A stretch of 46,934 bases of DNA, from contig DAIRGS010000011.1 of the NCBI GenBank assembly GCA_036794395.1, positions 1 to 46,934 of the forward strand, given 5' to 3'. Of the stretch, positions 1 through 7,270 are shown piece after piece. The stretch is from DASXMX01 sp036794395. GTDB lineage: Bacteria > Planctomycetota > Phycisphaerae > Tepidisphaerales > Tepidisphaeraceae. A program made the translations under genes and the position numbers. The notes beneath the pieces were generated by a model. That model was not told the origin of the DNA and searched no databases. It saw nothing but the letters and a program-made list of their open reading frames with translations. Numbering within the stretch: the first letter of the stretch is position 1; each line of letters begins with the position of its first letter.

Positions 1-835
1 CTTCTGGGGTAAAGGTTTCGCCGTTCTTGAAGGTCATTTGCTTAAGGCGGTCGCCCTCGATGATGGCGGAGCCTTCGGTGCCGAAGATTTCGATGCGGGC
101 GGGCGAGCCGGGAAAAGCCGCGGTGCTGGCGGTGAGCGTACCGACCGCGCCGCAATTGAACTTCAAGGCGGCGACGGCAATGTCCTCGGTTTCGATGGTG
201 TGGGCGGCGGTCATGGTGTGGCCGAACACGGATTCGATGCCGCCGGTCAACCATTGGAGGATGTCAACGGTGTGAACGCCCTGGTTCATGAGCGAGCCGC
301 CGCCATCACCGGCCCAGGTGCCGCGCCAGTTGGCGACGTCGTAATAATGCTGCTTGCGCCACCATTTCACGGAGGCTGTGGCAAGGATGATTTTGCCCAA
401 TTTGCCGGAGTCGACGGCTTCTTTAACAAGGATCGTTGCCGGATCGAAACGGTGCTGGGAAATGACAGTGAGTTTCTTGCCGGTTTCGCGCGCCGCGGCG
501 ATCATTCGATCGCAGGCATCGAGCGCGATTTCCATTGGCTTTTCGACGACGACGTGCTTACCGGCGCGCATGGCGCGAACCGAGTGATCGGCGTGCATGC
601 CCGAGGGCGTGCAGATACACACGACGTCAATCTCCGGATCAGCCAACATCGCCTGATCGCTGTCGTAAATTTTCGTGAGATTGAGCTTGGCAGCCAAATC
701 CCCGGCGCGCTGGGGGATCACGTCAGCCGTAGCGACAATTTGAGCTTCCTCGATACGAAGCAGAGCGCCGGCATGTGTTGGGCCGACTCCCCCGCAACCC
801 ATAATTCCGAATCGAAGCTTAGACGTGTTGGCCAT
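1..835 (-). CDS. Gfo/Idh/MocA family NAD(P)-dependent oxidoreductase (C-terminus cut by window edge)
   Basis: I translated the minus strand from the ATG at 835-833. The reading frame stays open to base 1, so at least 278 codons are present and the C-terminus is missing. The protein starts MANTSKLRFGIMGCGGVG, a Rossmann dinucleotide-binding motif (GxGGxG type) right at the N-terminus. The family motif VVEKPMEIALDACDRMI, containing the EKP lysine, lies near residue 95. WWRKQHYYDVANWRGTWAGD and GGGSLMNQGVHTVDIL follow, where the last histidine/aspartate motif is typical of the C-terminal alpha/beta domain. Family members oxidise or reduce sugars, inositols or related substrates in the cytoplasm; the substrate cannot be read from the sequence. 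Only a weak GGA lies upstream of the start. It has the same orientation as the stress-protein gene upstream, across a 92-base gap. Confidence 0.9.
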   Translation of the reverse strand, partial: MANTSKLRFGIMGCGGVGPTHAGALLRIEEAQIVATADVIPQRAGDLAAKLNLTKIYDSDQAMLADPEIDVVCICTPSGMHADHSVRAMRAGKHVVVEKPMEIALDACDRMIAAARETGKKLTVISQHRFDPATILVKEAVDSGKLGKIILATASVKWWRKQHYYDVANWRGTWAGDGGGSLMNQGVHTVDILQWLTGGIESVFGHTMTAAHTIETEDIAVAALKFNCGAVGTLTASTAAFPGSPARIEIFGTEGSAIIEGDRLKQMTFKNGETFTPE

Positions 836-927
836 ATCAGGATCCATTCCGTGGCAGAATCTCAGATTTCTGGAAACATTCAAGTGTCGGCAATTCCCCA
901 CATTACAGTTCAGTCAGGGGCGGTTCG

Positions 928-1344
928 CTATTCCGCGCGGAGTAGGAGAACCGGAACGTTTATCCGGTGCTGGACGCGGTTCGCGGTGGTGCCCAGGAAC
1001 AGGTCGGCAAGCAAACGGTGGCCGTGCGTGCTCATGGCGACCAGGTCGCAGCCCTTGTCCTTCACCCACCGGACAATTTCGCAGGCGGGGTCGCCGTAAG
1101 CGAGCTCAAGCTCGCAGGTTATGCCCGCGGCGTGGAGTTCGGTGCAAACCTTACTGAGGTAATCCAGATCTTCCTCAATTTCGGGACTGACGGCATCCGG
1201 GCCGTAGGCGCGGGCGGCCCAGCCCGTGGCGACGTGCAGGACCACTATGCGGCTGTTCATGATCTTTGCCAGAGGTTTAACGTGATCGATGATCGCGCGA
1301 TCAGTGCGGGTGGCGTCCAGAGTTAGAAGGATCTTATCGTACAT
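928..1344 (-). CDS. Universal stress protein (UspA family)
   Basis: This is a 138-residue single Usp domain, the usual size. It begins MYDKILLTLDATRTDRA, the first beta strand with the nucleotide-site aspartate. It ends with STHGHRLLADLFLGTTANRV followed by NVPVLLLR, which corresponds to the G-2x-G-9x-G(S/T) ATP-binding segment; here the middle glycine of the usual motif is not obvious, so ATP binding is uncertain. Its ATG lies only four bases after the stop of the upstream Nramp gene, so it is the third gene of the metal-transport operon and probably translationally coupled to it. Usp proteins are cytoplasmic stress or nucleotide-binding factors; pairing with a transporter suggests a sensing or protective role, but that is inference. 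Confidence 0.92.
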   Translation of the reverse strand: MYDKILLTLDATRTDRAIIDHVKPLAKIMNSRIVVLHVATGWAARAYGPDAVSPEIEEDLDYLSKVCTELHAAGITCELELAYGDPACEIVRWVKDKGCDLVAMSTHGHRLLADLFLGTTANRVQHRINVPVLLLRAE

Positions 1345-1348
1345 CGGT

Positions 1349-2788
1349 TCACCTGCCGGTGATGACGTGGAATGTGGCTCGCAGCGATTCGGGTAGACCC
1401 AGGAGATCCATCACAGTGATCAACAAGCACGAGCTCCAGCCCGCAACCAGGAGAAACCAGCCATTGCGATGCTTGCCCATATATCTTTCGCGGCTGGTGA
1501 AATAAAGCAACGGGATCATCGCCAGGGGCAACTGAAGGGCGAGCGCCACCTGGCTGAGTGTGAGCAGCTCGGTAACGCCACCATTGCCATGAATGGCAAT
1601 GATGATGATCGCGGGAATAATTGCCAATGCGCGAGTGAGCATCCGCCGCACCCATGGCCGCATGCGCCAGTGCATGAACCCTTCCATCACCACCTGGCCG
1701 GCCAAGGTGCCGGTGATGGTGCTGCTTTGTCCGCTGGCCAGAAGCGCGATTGCAAACAGCGGGCTGGCGGCCGCGATGCCCAGCAGGGGCGCGAGCGTGA
1801 GGTATGCGCTTTGGATCCAGTCGGTGTCCTTGCCGAGAAGGACAGTATGCCCCCCCGCCAACGTGACTGAGGCCTTTTCGTAGAACACCATCCCCGCCAG
1901 AACAAGGATCGCGGCGTTTATAAGGAACGCGAGGGTGAGGGCCACGGTTGAATCGAGAGTGTTGAAACGAATTGCCCGGCGGATCGATTCCTCATCGCGC
2001 TGGAGTCGGCGGGACTGCACGAGTGCCGAATGAAGGTAGAGGTTGTGGGGCATCACCGTCGCGCCGATGATGCCGATAGCGACATAGAGCATGCCTTCCT
2101 TGCGAAGGCCGGGCACGATGAGCGCGTCAACCATCTCGCGGAGCGGAGGACGGGTTTGTGGAAGGACGAAGATCTCAATGAAATAACAGGTGGCGATCGT
2201 GGAGACGAGCACGAGAACAATCGCCTCGATGAAGCGCATGCCCAGCCCTTGAAGCGCCAGAAGGAGCAGGACATCGGCCGCGGTAAGAAGAACTGCCCAA
2301 AGCAGCGGGATATGAAAGAGCAGATTGAGCGCCACGGCGCTGCCAAGCACCTCGGCCAAATCGCAGGCGCCGATGGCGAATTCGGCGGCGATCCAGTTGG
2401 GCCAACGCGTCCATGCGGGGAAATGATCGCGACAAAACTGGGCGAGGTCTTTACCCGTCACGACGCCGAGCCGGGCCGAGGCGACCTGCATGAAGATGGC
2501 CATCAGGCTGGCGAGCGCAACGACCCAAAGCAGATCAAATTTGAACCGGGCCCCCGCCTCAAGATCGGTGCCCCAGTTGCCCGGGTCCATATATCCCACA
2601 CTGATCAGCAGTGCGGGGCCGACGAAGGCCCAGTAGTTTCGCCAGAAACCCGCGGTGCGACCCGGTACGACGACCGTTCCATGCATGCCTTCGAGGGAAA
2701 GCTGCCGGACGGCGGCCGCGGGAGCGCGCACGGGAATGCCGTCATCAGCGGGGGGAGTGGGCTCGGGTTTATCTACGCGTGCGTCCAT
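1349..2788 (-). CDS. mntH: Nramp family divalent metal (Mn/Fe) transporter
   Basis: This 479-residue polytopic inner-membrane protein has the two Nramp hallmarks. DPGNWGTD is at residues 68-75 in the first helix and MPHNLYLHSALVQ starts at residue 246 in the sixth helix; the Asp, Asn and Met of these motifs coordinate the metal in characterised Nramp proteins. About eleven hydrophobic segments follow a roughly 50-residue polar N-terminal extension. Family members import Mn2+ or Fe2+ with protons. The stop of the upstream outer-membrane gene and this ATG share a base (TAATG), and the Usp gene begins four bases after its stop, so the three form a tight operon. Opposite stands a DtxR/MntR regulator, which supports metal-responsive control. 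The symbol mntH is by family; Mn versus Fe preference is not shown by the sequence. Confidence 0.95.
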   Translation of the reverse strand: MDARVDKPEPTPPADDGIPVRAPAAAVRQLSLEGMHGTVVVPGRTAGFWRNYWAFVGPALLISVGYMDPGNWGTDLEAGARFKFDLLWVVALASLMAIFMQVASARLGVVTGKDLAQFCRDHFPAWTRWPNWIAAEFAIGACDLAEVLGSAVALNLLFHIPLLWAVLLTAADVLLLLALQGLGMRFIEAIVLVLVSTIATCYFIEIFVLPQTRPPLREMVDALIVPGLRKEGMLYVAIGIIGATVMPHNLYLHSALVQSRRLQRDEESIRRAIRFNTLDSTVALTLAFLINAAILVLAGMVFYEKASVTLAGGHTVLLGKDTDWIQSAYLTLAPLLGIAAASPLFAIALLASGQSSTITGTLAGQVVMEGFMHWRMRPWVRRMLTRALAIIPAIIIIAIHGNGGVTELLTLSQVALALQLPLAMIPLLYFTSRERYMGKHRNGWFLLVAGWSSCLLITVMDLLGLPESLRATFHVITGR

Positions 2789-3729
2789 TAGATTCGAAAA
2801 GAAAGACCGCTGAATGCGGTGAAATCGCTGGCATGACGGGAGAGACCGATGTTGATGCCGATATCGATCTGAATGTTTTTGGAGATCGCGCAGGTGATGC
2901 CTGTATCAAAGTATGCGAGATAGGTGTGGCCGGTTTTCACGGGCGCGATGCCGGCATACTCAATGTAGGCAGTGAGCCCGTCGGTCAGCTCGTGGCCGAT
3001 TGTGACGGTATGGAGAAGGTCCAGGCCGTAGCCATCATTGACGGCGGTGCGATGAACCCCGAAGTCGATCATCGTGCCGAGATCGAAACCCGCTGGAAGA
3101 TCCATTGCGAACGGAAGGATCAATCCACCTTCAATGTGATGATTGCTCAAACCATTGGATGCCGTGGGAAGATTGATGTAAGGAAGCAGACCGAATGCGG
3201 TCGGGCCACCATCATTGCCCCAGATATTTAGCTTCATCCGGATTTGGGCATCGCCGATGCCCGCAAGGTGCGAACGGGAGAATCGATCGCGTGTAAGGGT
3301 GTTAACGTATGGGTTGAGCATCAGATCAAGTTCAAGATCATTGAGCAGGCCGACGCGGACATTCCATGGCGCAACGGAGAAGCCATCCGTGCGGGAGCCG
3401 TGATCGTAGTCATATGTGTATTCGACGAAGCTGAGCTCGGCCTGAAAATGACCGGCGTCCACTGTGAAGGGGCTTTCGGTGACGCTGGGACGATCGGTAT
3501 TGAAGCCGCGAAGAAGGGGTTCGGGAGTGGGATTGAAGAGCGTGTAGCCCTCTTTTTGGGGACGAGATTCAGGACCTGGCTTGGAGACAATGGGGTTGGG
3601 CGGGGGCTGATTGTCGGCCCCGGAATCTTGTGCGCGGGCGGATGAGGCGCCGGCAACTAACACCGCCCCCCACAAACCGAGCCGCAGCCATACAGCAACC
3701 ATACTGGAATTGCGCCGAGTTTTCCGCAT
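2788..3729 (-). CDS. Outer-membrane transporter-like beta-barrel (phenol MetA-pathway 'transporter' family)
   Basis: The 313-residue product has an N-terminal signal peptide (VAVWLRLGLWGAVLVAGASS then ARAQ) and a proline-rich linker. A body of alternating strands follows, opening with FNTDRPSVTESPFTV and VDAGHFQAELSFVEYTYD, and it ends in the aromatic/hydrophobic pattern FTAFSGLSFRI typical of outer-membrane barrels. The FxTDRPxxTxSPxTVxxGxxQxE opening is characteristic of a bacterial outer-membrane family annotated simply as transporter. Its stop overlaps the Nramp start (TAATG), so production of barrel and inner-membrane transporter is coupled. I infer that it lets metal across the outer membrane or recognises it there. 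The start is the ATG at 3729; a second Met at 3702 is possible. No Shine-Dalgarno is visible, and a candidate -10 box lies six bases upstream. Confidence 0.82.
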   Translation of the reverse strand: MRKTRRNSSMVAVWLRLGLWGAVLVAGASSARAQDSGADNQPPPNPIVSKPGPESRPQKEGYTLFNPTPEPLLRGFNTDRPSVTESPFTVDAGHFQAELSFVEYTYDYDHGSRTDGFSVAPWNVRVGLLNDLELDLMLNPYVNTLTRDRFSRSHLAGIGDAQIRMKLNIWGNDGGPTAFGLLPYINLPTASNGLSNHHIEGGLILPFAMDLPAGFDLGTMIDFGVHRTAVNDGYGLDLLHTVTIGHELTDGLTAYIEYAGIAPVKTGHTYLAYFDTGITCAISKNIQIDIGINIGLSRHASDFTAFSGLSFRI

Positions 3730-3735
3730 CAGAAA

Positions 3736-3764
3736 ATGGTAGCAGAATCTCTTTGATTAGTCAA
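3736..3764 (-). promoter_or_regulatory. Candidate promoter of the metal-transport operon, possibly leaderless
   Basis: On the minus strand TTGACT (3764-3759) is followed, after 17 bases, by TACCAT (3741-3736). The start codon of the outer-membrane gene begins at 3729, only six bases past the -10 box, so transcription would begin at or next to the ATG. The palindrome at 3749-3768 covers the -35 box and half of the spacer. Confidence 0.5.
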
Positions 3765-3768
3765 AGAG
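3749..3768. promoter_or_regulatory. Candidate DtxR/MntR operator: perfect palindrome between divergent metal genes
   Basis: CTCTTTGA (3749-3756) and TCAAAGAG (3761-3768) are exact reverse complements separated by TTAG. The site overlaps the -35 regions of both candidate divergent promoters. Dimeric DtxR/MntR repressors bind such dyads, and the regulator gene lies immediately downstream. Assigning the site to this regulator is inference. Confidence 0.6.
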
Positions 3769-3780
3769 CTGTTATATGAT
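3753..3780 (+). promoter_or_regulatory. Candidate promoter of the DtxR/MntR-type regulator
   Basis: TTGATT (3753-3758) and TATGAT (3775-3780) are separated by 16 bases and point toward the regulator. The -35 box lies inside the palindrome, which would allow autoregulation. Confidence 0.45.
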
Positions 3781-3825
3781 GTTCAAAATAGGGACCGCGG
3801 GGTGGTGAGGCATAAGGAGATTCCG

Positions 3826-4491
3826 TTGCCAAGCAGCACAGTTGAGAACTATCTGAAGCAGCTTTACCTGAGCCAGCAGGATGAGCCCGACAAGCTCGTG
3901 GCGATGGGGAAACTGGCCGGGGCCATGGGCGTGGTGCCGGGGACGGCAACGACGATGGTCAAGGCGCTGGCCGACTCCGGGCTGGTCAGTTATGAGCCGC
4001 GCGGCGGGGTGAGACTGACGCGCGCGGGGGAGCAATTGGCACTCCATGTGTTGCGACGGCATCGATTGATTGAGCTGTTTCTGGTGAAGGTGCTTGGGTT
4101 GGATTGGTCGGAAGTGCACGTTGAAGCGGAGGAACTGGAGCACGCGGTTTCGGATAAGGTTTTGGAAAAGATCGACGAGTTGCTGGGTCGGCCACGCGTG
4201 GACCCGCATGGCGATCCGATCCCCCCCGCCAAGGGCCGGCCGAAAATTGATAAAACACATGAGAGTTTGGCGGTTTGTGAGCCGGGCAAGTCATATCGCG
4301 TCGCGCGGGTAGTGGACCAGGGGCCGGCATTCCTTCAGTTCGTCGATCGGTGCGGGCTGGTGCCGGGGGTAACGGTCGCGCTGGAGGGGCGGGAAGAGTT
4401 GGCCGATTCCGTCCGTGTGCGCCCACGCGGCGGGCAAAGCGTAACCTTGGGGAACGCCGCGGCGGAGAAGATTCTGGTTGAAGCAACCTAA
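3826..4491 (+). CDS. mntR: DtxR/MntR family metal-dependent transcriptional regulator
   Basis: I chose the TTG at 3826 because a strong AAGGAG (3814-3819) lies six bases upstream and the family usually starts a few residues before its TVENYL segment; an in-frame GTG at 3802 has no such site. The 221-residue protein has an N-terminal winged helix (VENYLKQLYLSQQ, then GVVPGTATTMVKALADSGLV). The dimerisation and metal-binding region follows with VEAEELEHAVSD, giving E102, E105 and H106. A C-terminal FeoA/SH3-like domain (GPAFLQFVDRCGLVPGVTV) completes it. A glutamate rather than cysteine at 102 resembles the Mn-type MntR, but the MntR ligands near residues 8 and 11 are Asn and Lys here. It likely represses the divergent transporter operon when metal is plentiful. 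Confidence 0.93.
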   Translation: MPSSTVENYLKQLYLSQQDEPDKLVAMGKLAGAMGVVPGTATTMVKALADSGLVSYEPRGGVRLTRAGEQLALHVLRRHRLIELFLVKVLGLDWSEVHVEAEELEHAVSDKVLEKIDELLGRPRVDPHGDPIPPAKGRPKIDKTHESLAVCEPGKSYRVARVVDQGPAFLQFVDRCGLVPGVTVALEGREELADSVRVRPRGGQSVTLGNAAAEKILVEAT

Positions 4492-4575
4492 CGATGCCCT
4501 GGCTGGGCCGCTGCCGGAAGGGTAGCCCCTTTCCATTTCACGCCGATCAAGAGCGCTTCAATTCATCGGCATGTG

Positions 4576-4847
4576 CTAAATGACCGTGCGCGATTCCGCG
4601 CCTTTTCGTGACATGGCTTTTTAAGCCATGATTCAGGGGGATGACCATCAGCGACGGGTGCGATTTGGGAAAACCAAGTTTCGAAGCAAGGACAACCTTC
4701 TGAATTTGCTTGAAGAAAATGCCCCGTTCCGGTGAGTTGGTTTTCCCACATCTCACCCGTCGCCGGACCCGACGCGTCCTCATCCCACGGCTTACAAAGC
4801 CCGTGCCACGAAACAGCAATGGCGGGGAATCGCGCACGGTCATTTAG
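4576..4847. repeat. MITE-like element with long terminal inverted repeats
   Basis: The 22 bases at 4576-4597 (beginning CTAAATGACCGTGCGC) are the exact reverse complement of 4826-4847. Similarity continues inward with TTTCGTG followed by a nested hairpin in each arm: CATGGCTT/AAGCCATG around TTT at 4612-4630 on the left, and a diverged equivalent (CACGGCTTACAAAGCCCGTG) on the right. The 272-base unit fills most of the gap between the regulator and the lyase gene. It has short open frames but none with a ribosome site or recognisable protein. It resembles a non-autonomous mobile or palindromic intergenic element; no transposase is nearby and no target duplication is obvious. Confidence 0.6.
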
Positions 4848-4966
4848 ACAACAACCTGCGGGTTGGATGGTCTAATTTGATGGCGATGGAATCGTTGTGA
4901 GTTGTCGATCGCAGTCACAGGCTGGAAGCGTGCGCCACAGGTGATCGCGATTGAGGAGGTTCGTAC

Positions 4967-6871
4967 ATGAAGACGATTCTCTTTAGTGCGGGGTTTTGGA
5001 TTTTGATGATGTGCGTTGTGCCGGTCGCGGGCACGGATGGGGTGGGGGTTTCTGAGACGGGAGATGCGTATACGTTGGACAATGGCATCCTGGTTGCGCG
5101 GATTGATAAACACTCGGGGAAGCTGGCATCGCTCAGGTACAAAGGGATGGAGACCCTCGATCGTCAAGGTGGGTATTGGTCGCACTCGGCGGCGGGGCCG
5201 AAGGTGATCGATGCGATCACGATCGATCCGAAAACCAACGACGGCGCGCGGGCGGAAGTTTCCATCAAAGGGATCTCCGGCGGCCAGCGCATGGGCTCGG
5301 GCCCTGGCGGGAGCACCATCGCGGATATTGAGATTCGGTATTCGCTGGGACGCGGGGAGAGCGGGTTATACACGTACAGCATCTTCGATCACCCGGCGGC
5401 TTACCCCCCTACTTCCGTGGGCGAAGCGCGTTATTGCGCGAAGCTGAGCGATGCTGTATTTGACTGGATGAGCGTTGATGCGAATCGGAATCAGATGGCG
5501 ATCACCGCCGAGGATTGGAATCGCGGAACGGTGCTGAACATGAAGGAAGTTCGGCGGATGAACACCGGGGCGTTTAAGGGGCATGCCGAACATAAGTACG
5601 ACTACACCGCCGGGCAGTTTGATACCCCGGCTTTTGGGTGGTCGAGCACGAAGAAGCACGTGGGGTTGTTCTTCATCAATCCGACCATCGAATACTTAAG
5701 CGGCGGCCCGACCAAAGTGGAGCTGTGCGTGCATCGCGATGCGACGTTTAAGGAAGGAGACCTGACCGCGCCGGCCCCGCCCTGCCTGCTGAACTACTGG
5801 CGCGGCAGCCATTACGGCGGGAGTGTGTGCAACGTCGCGGCCAATGAGAATTGGACGAAAGTCATCGGGCCGTTCGCCATTTATTGCAACTCCGGTGAAA
5901 CCCGGGACGCGATGTGGAAAGATGCACTCGCGGCAGCCGACAAAGAGGCACGCGCCTGGCCCTATGCTTGGGTGAATGGAATCGACTATCCGCACAAGGC
6001 TCAGCGCGCGGCGGTGAGCGGCAAGCTGGTGCTGGACGATCCGCAGGCGCCCAATGTGAAAATATCAAACATTCTCGTGGGGCTGGCCGCTCCCGAGTAT
6101 AAGACGCAGGGCGGCCGCGGGGGAACGACAACCGTCGACTGGCAGCTCGACGCCAAGCACTACGAGTTCTGGGTGCGAGCGGCGGCGGATGGAAAGTTTA
6201 CAGTGCCAAATGTTCGGCCGGGCAAGTACACGTTGTATGCAATTGCGACGGGAGTGTTGGGACAGTATTCAAAAGCGGACGTCGCAGTCGGTGCTGGCGA
6301 AGCACTGAATTTAGGGGAGTTAAAATGGACGCCGGTGCGGTTTGGGAAGCAGGTCTGGGAGATCGGCGTCGCGGATCGAACGGCATCGGAGTTTAAACAT
6401 GGGGACCATTATTGGCAGTGGGGTTTGTATAACGAGTATCCCAGGGATTTCCCCGACGACGTCAATTTCACGATCGGCAAGAGCGCGTTGCGAACGGACT
6501 GGAATTATTGCCAATGCCCGCGCGGAGACCGGCCCACGGGGACGCCCTGGACGATTCGATTTGAGATGCCGGAGATTCCCTCCGGAAAGGTAAGTCTGCG
6601 GCTGGCTTTCGCGGCGACCAGTGCGCGGAGAGTCGATGTTTCGGTCAACGGCACAGCCGCCGGCGCGGCCACAGGGCTGATCGACACGGCCACGATTCGG
6701 CGCGATGGCATTCGGGGGTATTGGTATGAACGGGACGTGGTGTTCGACGGCTCGCTATTGAAGAAGGGGGACAATGAGTTAAAGCTGATCATCCCGCCGG
6801 GGAATGCGATGAATGGGATTGAATACGACTATGTCCGGCTTGAGCAGGGAGCACCTCCGGCGGCACAATGA
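4967..6871 (+). CDS. Exported rhamnogalacturonan lyase-like protein (polysaccharide lyase family 4)
   Basis: The 634-residue protein starts at an ATG preceded by GAGGAGG and carries a signal peptide (MKTILFSAGFWILMMC...VPVAG). The N-terminal two thirds form a beta-rich catalytic domain with AEHKYDYTAGQFDTPAFGW, the segment that carries the catalytic lysine region in PL4 enzymes. An FnIII/carboxypeptidase-regulatory-like domain follows (GKFTVPNVRPGKYTLYAIAT, about residues 405-425). Last is a jelly-roll carbohydrate-binding domain with WEIGVADRTASEFKHGD and FTIGKSALRTDWNY. This three-domain order is that of rhamnogalacturonan endolyases, which cleave the pectin backbone by beta-elimination outside the cytoplasm. 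The gene stands alone between repeat elements. Family is clear; the exact substrate is inferred. Confidence 0.85.
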   Translation: MKTILFSAGFWILMMCVVPVAGTDGVGVSETGDAYTLDNGILVARIDKHSGKLASLRYKGMETLDRQGGYWSHSAAGPKVIDAITIDPKTNDGARAEVSIKGISGGQRMGSGPGGSTIADIEIRYSLGRGESGLYTYSIFDHPAAYPPTSVGEARYCAKLSDAVFDWMSVDANRNQMAITAEDWNRGTVLNMKEVRRMNTGAFKGHAEHKYDYTAGQFDTPAFGWSSTKKHVGLFFINPTIEYLSGGPTKVELCVHRDATFKEGDLTAPAPPCLLNYWRGSHYGGSVCNVAANENWTKVIGPFAIYCNSGETRDAMWKDALAAADKEARAWPYAWVNGIDYPHKAQRAAVSGKLVLDDPQAPNVKISNILVGLAAPEYKTQGGRGGTTTVDWQLDAKHYEFWVRAAADGKFTVPNVRPGKYTLYAIATGVLGQYSKADVAVGAGEALNLGELKWTPVRFGKQVWEIGVADRTASEFKHGDHYWQWGLYNEYPRDFPDDVNFTIGKSALRTDWNYCQCPRGDRPTGTPWTIRFEMPEIPSGKVSLRLAFAATSARRVDVSVNGTAAGAATGLIDTATIRRDGIRGYWYERDVVFDGSLLKKGDNELKLIIPPGNAMNGIEYDYVRLEQGAPPAAQ

Positions 6872-6910
6872 ATCAAAATAGCTGAAATAAATTCAACGAG
6901 TGATAACCTT

Positions 6911-6989
6911 GTCATCCTGGAGCGCAGCGAAGGATCTGAAAATCGAACGGTTCACCGGAGTCAGATCCTTCGCTCCGCTCCAGGATGAC
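6911..6989. repeat. Large inverted repeat (29-bp arms, one mismatch)
   Basis: The arm at 6911-6939, beginning GTCATCCTGGAGCGCAGCGA, is the reverse complement of 6961-6989 with one mismatch, around a 21-base loop. It follows the lyase gene but has no T-run, so it looks like a dispersed palindromic element rather than an ordinary terminator. The rest of 6872-7270 shows no gene I can support. Confidence 0.65.
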
Positions 6990-7270
6990 AACTCTTAGGT
7001 ATTTGGGGAGCAAGACATCACCGCAATCTTCATAGACCACATGACGTTAGAATTCGGCCGCGAGGACGACGTGTTTATCGACTGATTCTGTTCATCTGCT
7101 TCGAGAAGAGCGATTTTTGCTGAAATTCCGGCAATTTCGCAAAACGCGAATCGACTATCTGGCCGTTCATCGCCCGGAGCGGGCAATTCGAACGTGAGTT
7201 CGATCCCGGATGGGTCATCGCCAGCGCGATGAATGCGGGATGGGTCGCATATTTTTCCTAAGAACGAATC

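Noticed and set aside
38..1099. Long plus-strand open frame of 353 codons
   Set aside because: The minus strand of this stretch encodes a clear Gfo/Idh/MocA oxidoreductase and a Usp protein; the plus frame is low-complexity Gly/Ala/Asp and crosses both genes.
2030..2791. Plus-strand open frame opposite the Nramp gene
   Set aside because: The minus strand carries the full set of Nramp motifs; the opposite frame is a high-GC shadow.
4547..4843. Arginine-rich minus-strand open frame of 98 codons
   Set aside because: It lies inside the MITE-like inverted repeat, lacks a ribosome site, and its peptide is read out of the palindromic arms.
6911..6989. Rho-independent terminator for the lyase gene
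   Set aside because: The stem is very long and no T-run follows, so a dispersed palindrome is the better description.
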